Of a stretch of DNA of 42,334 bases, positions 12,540-22,155 are shown in pieces. Both the position numbers and the translations under genes were made by a program. Source of the DNA: Cruorifilaria tuberocauda (taxonomy: Eukaryota > Nematoda > Chromadorea > Rhabditida > Onchocercidae); NCBI GenBank assembly GCA_013365365.1, contig JABVXU010000291.1:27501-69834 (forward strand), in the 5' to 3' direction. Positions within the stretch are counted from its first letter, which is position 1. The number at the start of each line of letters is the position of its first letter. A model generated the notes under the pieces. It had not been told where the DNA came from and searched no databases. It worked only from the letters and a program-made list of their open reading frames with translations.

Positions 12540-12995
12540 GCATTTCTGTGTGGTGCAGTGTGGTTGTATTGTGGTTTAGTGATAATTATGCATAGCACGG
12601 TGTAGTAGAGTGACGCGCTGAAGTGTGATGCGATGTATGGGTGTAGCGTTTAGTGCAGCGGTGTGAGATGATGTAGCGATGTAAGTGCATTTAGAGCACA
12701 GTGGTGTGGTGTGAAGTACAATAGTGTAGTGCGATGCAGTAATATGGAGTACTGCTACTTCTACTATTCTGCAATTATCACTTTGCTGTAGCGATGTAGT
12801 GTGATATAAAGTGTGGAGCACAGTTATGCTGTGATGCATTGCTGCGGAGTAGTGTGGAGTAGTACAGTGGTGTGGTATGATGAGTGGTACGCGGTGAATG
12901 CGGTGTAATGTGGAGTGGTATGTAGCGCAGTGTGCAGTGTGGTGTGGTGTAGTGTAGTGCAGCGTGGCGTAATGCAGTGTGGTATATGATGGATA
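12540..12995 (+). repeat. G/T-rich degenerate pentamer repeat (GTGTA/GTGCA/GTGGT)
   Basis: About 450 bases of irregular GTGTAGTGCAGTGTGG sequence, G-rich on the plus strand and C-poor, in sharp contrast to the AT-rich flanks. Its minus-strand open frames (His/Thr-rich) are repeat artefacts. Preceded by a small CACACGTAC motif cluster at 12430-12465. Confidence 0.85.
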
Positions 12996-13351
12996 TATCG
13001 AATTGTTGTTAACAAAAAATATCTACCATTAAATTTAAAACAATAAAGTAAATGAGATATGTCTGGAGAGAAAGCGAAAAATGAGGATTAATTTGTTTGT
13101 TTTGTCTCGTCAGAATCTATAAGTATCGAAGAGTTGCTAATGCCGTTGTTATTTTACTAAAAATTTCGCAAAAACTTTTTGAAAATGAAAAAAACAAAAT
13201 ATTACGGTAGTTATTTATACAAAATATACTGTACATTGTTACTTCTTTTCATTATTACATAAGCTAAGAAGAATATAGCATTTTAATTAAACTTTATCGT
13301 ATCGATTAATGCTATTAATATGAGTTACATTAGCAGTTATAAATCTATGCA

Positions 13352-13500
13352 GATAGAATTTTTATCCAAAATATACTGTATATGGAAGAATTTTTATCCG
13401 GGATATACAGTATGCAATAAGGATATACAGTATAAAGAGATAGAATTTTTATCCAAAATATACTGTATATGGAAGAATTTTCATCCAGAATATACGATAT
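13352..13500 (+). repeat. 87-bp tandem duplication with ATATACTGTATAT palindromes
   Basis: GATAGAATTTTTATCC begins copies at 13352 and 13439; both continue into AAAATATACTGTATATGG and AAGAATTTTYATCC. Several near-palindromes on ATATACNGTATAT recur, including two ATATACAGTAT motifs between the main ones. Confidence 0.88.
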
Positions 13501-13504
13501 GAAG

Positions 13505-14670
13505 GAATGCTAACATTGAAAATATATGATATGAAATGATATCCTGAAGATAATCGAACTTTGCAAAATTGAAAATATGTGATAAATTGAATGGTTAATA
13601 TTTCATATCACTAAATAATTACCATTAACATTCCTCATCTGATTAGCGGAAATAATTTAAACTTCATGATAACGTGACACTCAGAGAGATTAGTGATATT
13701 CAGTTATATCTAATAAATAATCACTTTATCATTTATGGAGTATTTCATGGTGTGTGAAAATTTTCAAGAGAAGTGATTAAGAAATGAAATCGAAATAATG
13801 GAACGAAAGAATTTCTATTAATGCAAAAAAGATATGAACGATTTTAAGTAATCAAGTAATTGCAACTGTTGTCATCAAAAAAATTTGGTAATTACAATTT
13901 AGGTAATTGTACCAATCAAATTAGAAATTTAGGAAATACACATGAAACAACAAGTGTAATATAAAAATCAAAATGGAAGAAAAGATACTTTAAACTTTTA
14001 AATCAGTTAAAGTAATATAGAAAAATTTTAATGAATTGCTCAAAGAAAAAACAAAGCATTTTTCGATTTTTAATTAATGACATTTAAAAGAAAAGAAAGA
14101 AAACAACATCAATTAGACAACTAATTAATTACTGAAAATTTTTCACAAAATTTTCTTAAAAGAAAAAAAAAACGAAAATGGACGAAAAATTTAGCTGAGA
14201 AAAGAAGAATTGACAGGGCTATTCAGAAAATGATTTTTGATAACAATTTGAAAATGAATTCTTTAAAATTTACGTAAAATCAATTCGAAATTTATTCTTG
14301 CAGAAAAGAACTGTTATGAAAATATGGGCAAATTTTATTTTCAATCCAACAAAATATTTTTTCTATGAGAAAAAAAAAATCTTAAAGAGATTTTTTGCAT
14401 GTTTTTATGTGGGAAAAAAAAGATAAAATCCCGATATATTGTCGGGACTTCAGCATGTGTTTGAAATGTATTGAAAACAGGTTTAGTTATCTTTTTCTTG
14501 ACAATTGAAATTGCCCGTAACATTTTTTAAATTTTACAAATTAAAATTTTTCAATGAAAATTTCAATATTTGAGTATGATATTGAAAATTAATACAATTA
14601 TTCGAATAAAATTAATTTTATTTCATTACTATCAAATTTTTTTTTCTAATTTCTTAGTTTTTAATAAAAT
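13505..14670. other. AT-rich non-coding DNA
   Basis: No gene recognised on either strand. Short homopolymer runs only. Confidence 0.55.
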
Positions 14671-14672
14671 TA

Positions 14673-14673
<1 letters not shown>

Positions 14674-14725
<52 letters not shown>
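14674..14725 (+). repeat. (AAT)n microsatellite
   Basis: About 16 uninterrupted AAT units. Confidence 0.95.
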
Positions 14726-15638
14726 TTTTACCGAAAGAAGAAAACGATAAATAACAATAAATAATTGCGAGAAATTTATCTAACCTGTTTTAATTCATTT
14801 AGTAAATATCATAAACAAAAATTACTGTATTGCTGATTTATTGTAAAACTTTTAAATAACTGTGTAAAATTAGGAAAAGCATAAAAAATAAAAAATATAT
14901 AAACACACGAAAATAAATAAACAAACATAGCATATACGATTTTATTTCATTTAAAAAAAACTCAAAAAAAGTAAAAGACAAACATAAAAGGACAACAAAC
15001 CTTTAAGCCATTGTTGGTCGTTGTTTATTTGTTTACTTGTTTATTTGTTGATTGATAGATTGTGCTTGTGTGAGGAGGATCAAAGCAAACAGATTTTTCG
15101 TTTTTAGATGAAAGAAAAACCGGAAAGCCGAATTGTTGCATTCATATTTTCATTATAAATAATCACTTTTTTAATTTTTTAAATAAAAATTCGCAAAGGA
15201 ATTAAATCTTATCGATTACGTACAACAATTAATTTATGAACATAAATGGTAATTATAAATTCCGATTACTTTAGAATTACTTTAGATAATAAAAAACATA
15301 TTATTTTCCTTACTTACTTTTATTAAAAAACCTATTTTTCTTAATTCTATTAATTTTTAAAAATCATATATTTAAAAATCAAAAATGAAATTAATATTTA
15401 ATTCATATTAAATATATAACTATGAATCCATTTCAAAAATTAATTATTTCAAAAAAAAAATTTATCATAAATTCAATCTTCTCAATTAATCTCATTATAT
15501 AATTAATTTAACTAAGAGAAATGAAAGCTTATAATTCGATGAACATTTTCAACTTTATCTTATCAATTTGTATTTTCAAAACTCAATTAATCTTAATGTC
15601 TAATTAATTAAGCCAACAAAAATAAATAACTTACTTAC
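14726..15638. other. lev-11 intron 2 sequence directly after exon 2 donor
   Basis: Transcribed as intron of lev-11 on the minus strand beyond the GTAAGT donor at 15638. AT-rich; no exon 3 found. A moderately complex patch at 15000-15090 shows TTGTTTATTTG repeats. Confidence 0.6.
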
Positions 15639-15971
15639 CTCTTGAACTTTCTTTTCCTTATCTTCCAGGTTTGTATTCGCAACAGCTAAATCCTCCTGTG
15701 CTTTATCTAAATCATTCTCGGTTTGCATCATCTTCTTCTGGGTGTCACGAAGCTCTTCCTCAATTCGTTCCAACTTGTCCGTCATTTGACGTACTTTCTC
15801 TTCCGCGGCATCGGCTCGATCGAGAGCGTTATCCTTAATAGTGTTATCAGAATTATCACTGTGATATTATGGCTAATTCAATGGCTTATTGATTAGGCTC
15901 AATGGCCGATCAAACTGCTTAAATCGAATCAGTCTGTTTTCTCCCAATTAGCAGGCTTGTGCGGGAGTAAT

Positions 15972-16012
<41 letters not shown>

Positions 16013-16013
16013 C

Positions 16014-16045
<32 letters not shown>

Positions 16046-16051
16046 ACTGAG

Positions 16052-16096
<45 letters not shown>

Positions 16097-17850
16097 CAAA
16101 CACAGCGGGGAAAGAAGACCCTGTTGAGCTTGGGCTTGTAACCCCCAATTAAATCCAAATATTCAAGTTGAAAAGCTTTCCACAAATTCTTCCTTTTACT
16201 TAATTATGTACTTATACTTTTACTTATACTTAATTCTTTGTATTTAATTTGGAGACATTTTATTCCTATCCTTAGCTTATCATTTTTTTTTATCATTTTT
16301 TATCACTTGTTCATTATCATTTTTATCATGTTATCATTTTTCCTTTTCCTTTACTTTAATAATTATTTTTAAATTTCAGTAAATTTAAGCGATAATACGA
16401 AAATTTTCTGAAATTTCATGAAAGTTGAAAATATTTGAAATTGAATTCAAAATTTACATTTGTACAAAGAAAAAAAAAGAGGATTTAAAAGGTTTGCAAA
16501 GAAATTATAGAAATTTAAAAGCAAATTTTCTACTTTATATTTTATTTCAGTTTGAAAAAAAAATTGTAAAAATAATTTTCAACAATTATATTTTGAGTGA
16601 TTTCAAAATGATAATAGCAATGTTTCCTTCTTCATTCATTTAAATTTAAAATGATAAATGGAAATTTTGAATAATTATAGGTTTTTCGAATAAATTATTC
16701 TTAGAAATATTAATAGTACCAACTATTTTTTCTTTTGGCTTTTTCTTTTATAATATAATTTTTATTTTTTAATATTTTATTATATATTGTGTTTTTTCCA
16801 ATATATTTTAAATATATTTAAATATGTTTTTCATGATTTTTTAATGGTTTAGTTTTTTATTTTTTATTTAATTTTTTTACAATTTTTAATAGTTCATAAT
16901 TTATTATGTTTTTTTTATAATTTAAATAATTATGGATTATAAAAAATTTTCGTCCTTACATTTAAAATAATTTTTTTAATTTCTCCTTCTTATAAATTAA
17001 AATTTAGTAAAAAATTAAAATTTATTTTTTTTCTTTCTTTCCTTCTCTTATAAATCAAAATTTAGCAAAGAAAAATTATTCATTCCCGATAGATTAAGCT
17101 TTAAACATTTCAATCTTTATTGCATTTTTATTAGATTTCTATTTTTTGATATTTAAGCAATCAAAAAAAAATTTTTTTTTTATCATTTTTTATCTTATCA
17201 TTTTTTATTAGTTTGAAAATTTCAAAAAGTTCCATTTAAGATGCATAATAGCAATGTTTCCTTCTTCATTCATTTAAATTTAATTTTTAAATTCATAGTT
17301 CCTTTCGATAATTTTATCACATGATTCGTTATTGCTATACTTTTAATACTTTAAATATTTCAATTCTAATACTTAATTTTAATAGCTTTACTCTTAATAA
17401 GCAAAAGTTTCGAAGCGTAAATTTTCTTGAAATTCCAAAAAAAAATTTCGAAATTTATCAGTTTATTAATATAATTAAGCAAGGAACATTATATTGATAA
17501 GTCGATAAATGTGAAATCGCTTATCACTCACGCAAATGAAATTATTTATCATCCATGTGAATGAAATTACTTATCACCCACGTAAATGAAATTACTTATC
17601 ATCCATGTGAATGAAATTACTTATCACTCACGTAAATGAAATTACTTATCATCCATGTGAATGAAATTACTCATCATCCATGTGAATGAAATTACTTATT
17701 ACTCATATAAAATACAAGTAAATTCATCCATTTTACTTTTTCTTAAAGTAAAACTAAGAAAAAATTTTTATCGCTTCAAACAAAAGAAACAAATATAACT
17801 AAAACCTTCTCGATTTTCATCGCCTGCATCTTTTTCTTGATCGCATCCAT
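15639..17850 (-). CDS. lev-11: Tropomyosin, first two coding exons (5' part of gene)
   Basis: Tropomyosin is the coiled-coil dimer that lies along muscle actin filaments and gates myosin access. Exon 1 is 17806-17850 (15 codons, starts [15 protein letters not shown], then a GT donor at 17805-17804). Exon 2 is 15639-15833 (65 codons, [16 protein letters not shown] through EKEKKVQE-type sequence, then donor GTAAGT). The two join in phase 0 and give residues 1-80 with an unbroken heptad pattern, as in known nematode tropomyosins of about 284 residues. The start is the canonical tropomyosin N-terminus. The exon 2 acceptor (ACTATTAAG) is weak for a nematode, which normally has TTTTCAG. Intron 1 (15834-17805) carries a 28S rDNA fragment and a minisatellite. 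Exons 3 onward (AEAEVAALNRR and later) were not found downstream to position 1, so the gene is partial in this window. Identification is very secure. Confidence 0.95.
15961..16132 (+). pseudogene. 28S rDNA fragment (domain IV region, R2 target site) inside lev-11 intron 1
   Basis: The stretch is a near-verbatim copy of the most conserved part of eukaryotic large-subunit rRNA, from GCGGGAGTAA through CTCTCTTAAGGTAGC (15977-15991), the GACGCGCATGAATGG region and AAGAAGACCCTGTTGAGC. Only a few substitutions are apparent against the remembered nematode sequence, for example AATTATGAC for AACTATGAC and a change after CATCTAATT. It is too short to be functional rRNA and sits antisense to lev-11. 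It is much richer in GC than its surroundings. GGCTTGT occurs at 15954-15960 and again at 16133-16139, immediately flanking the fragment, like a target-site duplication. A weak echo of upstream 28S (CGAATCAGTCTGT near 15926) may be chance. Confidence 0.93.
16611..17282 (+). repeat. Exact 38-bp direct repeat, copies 634 bp apart
   Basis: The same 38 bases, starting ATAATAGCAATGTTTCC and ending in CATTTAAATTTA, occur at 16611-16648 and 17245-17282 in lev-11 intron 1. The DNA between is AT-rich with smaller local duplications (near 16985-17070), so these may be remnants of a larger duplication. Confidence 0.8.
17509..17710 (+). repeat. 25-bp minisatellite, about 8 copies, in lev-11 intron 1
   Basis: Unit ATGAAATTACTTATCA followed by YCCAYGTRA, period 25. 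Units largely alternate between a CATCCATGTGA form and a CACCCACGTAA form, suggesting growth by a 50-bp dimer. It starts about 95 bases inside intron 1 from the exon 1 donor. Confidence 0.9.
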
Positions 17851-18440
17851 TTTTGCTTTCGTTTACCGTAGTAATTTATTAAATAATAAATAAACTTGCC
17901 GGCTAAAAAGAAAAAAAAAAGTCATGGAAAATTAAAATTAACACGAAAAAGACTTAACAATTTAAAGAAACGAAACGAAACGAAAAAAATACTTGCAAAA
18001 GTATTCTCGAGAATTTCGAAATAGAATGAAGAAAGAATCAGTTTAAAAAAAAAAAATATATAAGCTAAAACAACAGCAGTGATGGATACGAATAGTGTTG
18101 AAATGATAATACATGAAAGCATATCATTTTATGTATCTCTTCTATATGTACGCGTGTGTATCTACGTGTATGTCTCTATGTACGTGTGTGTATGTAACGT
18201 GTATGTGTGCGTGTATGTGTATGTGTATGAATATGTGGGTGGATTTCTATGAATTCTCTCCTCTATCACTGATATATCTTATCAATAGTTTGAAAAAAAA
18301 TTTTTCGTTTCATTTTTTTTTTCTATGCCTTCCTTTTTCTTTTTCATTCTTCTTTTAACATTTTCTCAATTCATTCGTTCAATCTGTCCTTTTCTTATTT
18401 AAGCATTAAATTTTAAAAAATATTTCTTAACATATCTTAT
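17851..18440. other. Immediate upstream region of lev-11
   Basis: Contains the 5' flank of the tropomyosin start and a (TGTG/TATG) microsatellite at 18145-18240. No TATA box or trans-splice acceptor stands out next to the ATG on the minus strand. Confidence 0.5.
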
Positions 18441-18599
18441 CAATAATTTAAATCAAACAATAACAGTCTATAATTATCATTGTTATTATCACTACTGATA
18501 AGAGTAGTAAGTTTAGTGATTAAGTGAAAAAGAATTAAATGGTAGAAATGTATTAAAATAGAGGAATGAAATAAACTATTCCGGTATAGAACCAGTAGA

Positions 18600-19310
18600 C
18601 TAGTAATAGTAAATAAATAAGCAATTAAGTAATTAAGTAAATAAGTAAAAGAGGAAGGAATAAATGAATGAATGTAATAACAATTAGTAGTAGTAACAAT
18701 TGTAGAATGCAATAACAAATTAGTATAAAAGGTTTAATTAAGGGTTAAGATAGTTAAAAGTTATGCAAATAAGTTTGTAATTAAGTAAAAAAGGAGAGAA
18801 GAAAATAATGAATTGAATATCGAAACAACAATTACTAGAAATCAACAAAATTATGACAGTAGGAGTATCAATAGTAAAAAATCAAGTAATTGAGTACATG
18901 AGTAATTAATGAATGAATATAGAAACAAGAAATTATTAGAAATTCAACAATAGCAGTATTATGATGGAAATTAACTTAATAAATAAATAATTAAGTAAAT
19001 AAATACTGAAGGAATGTATATAGAAGTAACAATTACTAAAAATTCAGCAACATTGCAGTAATACTAGTAGTACTAATGATAAGAAGTTATTGCAGTAATA
19101 CTAGTAGAGTTAAATAAGTTAATAAGTAGTAAAGAAGTAAATTAAAGAAGAAATGAATGAATTAGTTAGTATATATAAGAAAACAATTTAACAAAATTGT
19201 AAATACTAGTAACATTAATGATAAGAGATTAAATAAGTTAGTAAGTAAGTAATTGAGTAAAAAAGTAAGTTAAAGAAGTAATAATTACTAGAGATTAAGA
19301 AGTGAAGAAA
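18600..19310 (+). repeat. Degenerate repeat array of roughly 100-bp units upstream of lev-11
   Basis: Elements recurring in order: AAGTAATTAAGTAAATAAGT, GAATGAATRTA, AACAATTACTAGAAATYCA, GCAGTAATACTAGTAG and AATGATAAGA. Anchors ACAATTACTAGAAATCAACA near 18828, TTATTAGAAATTCAACA near 18931 and ATTACTAAAAATTCAGCA near 19030. Diverged units, no coding content. Confidence 0.7.
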
Positions 19311-19445
19311 GCTGAAAAGATTCCATTCGTTAAAAGCTAAAATGAAAGCTAAAGGAATTCCATCCATCGTTTCCCAATCGCTTGCAGCTTATCTTCATTG
19401 GTATTCTCTCAGATTCTTCCGGTTAAAAGTTCCTCTTTACACACC

Positions 19446-19455
19446 AACAGCTGTT
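19446..19455. promoter_or_regulatory. Palindromic E-box AACAGCTGTT
   Basis: A perfect 10-bp palindrome around CAGCTG, about 1.6 kb upstream of the lev-11 ATG, within a 200-base stretch (19340-19540) that is more complex in sequence than its surroundings. CAGCTG is the preferred core of the nematode MyoD factor HLH-1, so a muscle enhancer role for a tropomyosin gene is plausible. Another CAGCTG occurs near 20339-20344. Six-base cores are common, so this is only suggestive. Confidence 0.4.
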
Positions 19456-19539
19456 CATTCCTCTTCTAAGCTTTTATTTCATACTTTAAGCAACCAAGCT
19501 AATAATTCTCCTCTCTACACCTCTCTCTCTTTGTCCTAG

Positions 19540-19562
19540 AAGAGAGAGAGAGAGAGAGAGGA
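19540..19562 (+). repeat. (GA)n microsatellite
   Basis: About 11 uninterrupted GA units. Confidence 0.85.
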
Positions 19563-19720
19563 AAAGAATGATATGATACGATGAAAAGCTAAAAATGTGG
19601 ATGGATGAAAAAATAAAAGAAAAAAAAAAGGTGAAGGTATATATTACACGGATATATATTATGTTATTTATTAATTTAAAGTCTAGCTAAGAAAAAAAAA
19701 AAACAGTTTTTCTTTTCTTT

Positions 19721-19760
19721 CTCCCTCTCTCTCTCTCTCTCCCTCTCTCTCTCTCTCTTC
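19721..19760 (+). repeat. (CT)n microsatellite
   Basis: CT units with CCCT interruptions. Confidence 0.85.
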
Positions 19761-20104
19761 TTTTCTTTCGGTGGAAATTTTAACTGATACTGATATACGA
19801 AAATATCATTGTTGTAGCATTATTTTCTCTTTTCTTTTTTGTAAAATTACTTTACTTTTATTCTTTACTTTCTCTTAATTTCATCTTATTTTCTCTTTTA
19901 TTTTTTTTTCTCTCCTGTCTCCTTCATTCTCTCTTCTCCTTTTTTCTGACTTTTTTAAAAATTAATAATGAAAACTTTAAAAGATATAATTGGAAATTAA
20001 AAAGAAGAATTTGTATATGTTTCTTTTTTCATTAATCTTTTCTATTTATAAATTTCTCTCTTCTCACTCCCTCTCTCCCTCTCTCCCTCCCCCTCATATT
20101 TTAC

Positions 20105-20305
20105 TATCATACGTATATACATGCGTATATATGTACGTGTATGTCCGTGTGTGTGTGTGTGTTATATACATATGTGTATGTATTTATGTATGTATGTATG
20201 TGGATGAATGAATATATGTATCTGTGTGTATGTGTGTATGTATGTATGTATGTATGTATGCATGTGAATATGTAATTATGTATGTGTATGATGAAAATTT
20301 ATGTG
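20105..20305 (+). repeat. (GT)n/(GTAT)n microsatellite
   Basis: GTATATACATGCG-type start, a pure GT run near 20147-20162, then TATG tetranucleotides to about 20305. Confidence 0.85.
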
Positions 20306-22155
20306 TATGATGAAAAACTTTATTAAAAATACTATTTAACAGCTGGTATACCATTTCGTATCAAATCAATCAAATCAAAATCAATACTAAAATCAATCAT
20401 AACAAAAAGAAGCTTAAGCTAAAGAATGTTACGGAGAAAATTTTAGCTTTTAAAATTTTACTAAAATTTTTGTTATATAATCTAAAGATGTAATCATTTA
20501 TGTAACATAATAGATAATAATAATAATGATAAGGTGATAGTGATAAATGATATATATATATCAGTATATAAATGCCAATATCCACATGTAATATGATAAT
20601 GATAAATGATATGTATATTGCACATGCATATTCTGGACTCTAACATCTACGCATAATATGATAAGACATATATTCTAACGTATTTTCACGTATATTCCAT
20701 GATAAACGTGTATATTCCAGCGTACTGCGTACTACATAGATAACAATGATAAATGATAAATGATATATAGCTATACAAATGTATATATGCTTACGCTTGT
20801 GAATTTTTTGGCGTACAATTTAAAGATTTACATAAGATTTAAAAAGAGAGAGAGAAAGCGAGGGAAAAAATAAAGATAAGATAATCATGAATAAACAAAT
20901 AAAAATTTACGTACGTATGAGTACGTGTATATGTGCGTGAATTTAATATCGTATTTCATTCAGTACAATTAATCATTACCGATAACAGTCAATTACGTTT
21001 TCTTATACTTTTTTTTTCTTGAAATTTGCAAGAATAATTTTGAAAGGATCTTTTTTTTTGTAAATTTTCTAGAATTTCATATTTCTTTCAATTTTCTTTC
21101 TTTTTAAATTAAAAATGAATTAAAATTTCTAGCAGTTCTTTGTTTATTGTTAAAAATTAATTTGTCAGGAAATGATTGAGAAATACGAAAAATATGATTG
21201 ATAAAAATTTTATCAAATTTTAAGATATTATCAATTTAACAGTCTTTTACTTCCTTTTCCTAATTTATTTCCATTCAATAATTATTAGCGAGAGAAATCA
21301 ATAAATTTCATATATATATATATATATATATTGTTCGTATCAATCAATTTTTTTTAATGTTCAAGACATTTTATTCGTGATAAATTGATATTAAGATTAA
21401 TAAAATTCAATTTAATCATAAAATTTTCAAGAAAGCTTTTTAATAAGACAATAAGATATTACGCTTTAGAGGATTATTCAATATATGAATGATTGCACAA
21501 TGAAAAGATAAAGATTTGACCTAAACGACTAACATTGATAATACTGGTTTAGACTTCTTTTTTTAACTTACAATGGGGAATTTCAAATTCCATTGTAACC
21601 TGCTTGAATTAACAGGATTTAGGAAAAAAAATCAACTCATTTCATCTCAACTATTGTTCTAAATTGTTCATTTCAATTCCTGCTTAAGTAATAATACTCT
21701 TTAAATTAAATATGAAGGGATTCCGTTATCAATGTTTCATTCGATAATAAATCTTTCTTTTCTTCAGTTACAAAATTTTCAATTCCAAATTGGATAATTC
21801 TATCATTTGAAAAAAATTTTTAGAATAAACTTACTCTCTGAGAAAAACAATCTGCATACATTTTAAAAAAAGTATTAAAATTAATATCATAAATTAATAT
21901 TATTTATAATACAATTCCTTTTGCATCAATATCATTTAGTTAGATTAATATGAGGGACAGAAATTTGTTTATTAATTATTTGAGTAATTTAGAAAAAAGA
22001 AACTTTTTTGAAATGCTATAAATTTTTTAGTTTTACACAAAACGAATGGCAAAATAATTACAAAAGTATTACAGAACTGCTATTATTGTAAATGGCAAAT
22101 AATAAGATCGTGGAAAAATATCAAAGTTAAATTCCAGAAATTTAAGAAAAAAAAA
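20306..22155. other. Intergenic DNA between lev-11 and the TFIIIC-like gene
   Basis: AT-rich, with GATAAATGATATAT repeats (20525-20770), a TA run at 21311-21331, and no recognisable exon. The part nearest 22155 is 3' flank of the TFIIIC-like gene. Confidence 0.6.
21968..21973 (-). terminator. Candidate poly(A) signal of the TFIIIC-like gene
   Basis: TTTATT on the plus strand reads AATAAA on the minus strand, 183 bases beyond the TAA stop at 22156. It is the first perfect hexamer I noticed downstream. Chance occurrence is possible in this AT-rich DNA. Confidence 0.35.

Noticed and set aside
12576..13015. His/Thr-rich minus-strand frames
   Set aside because: Translation of the GTGTA-type repeat; no domain, no splice context.
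15961..16132. Functional rRNA gene or an R2 retrotransposon
   Set aside because: Only a 172-bp piece with no flanking rDNA, and no reverse transcriptase frame anywhere near.
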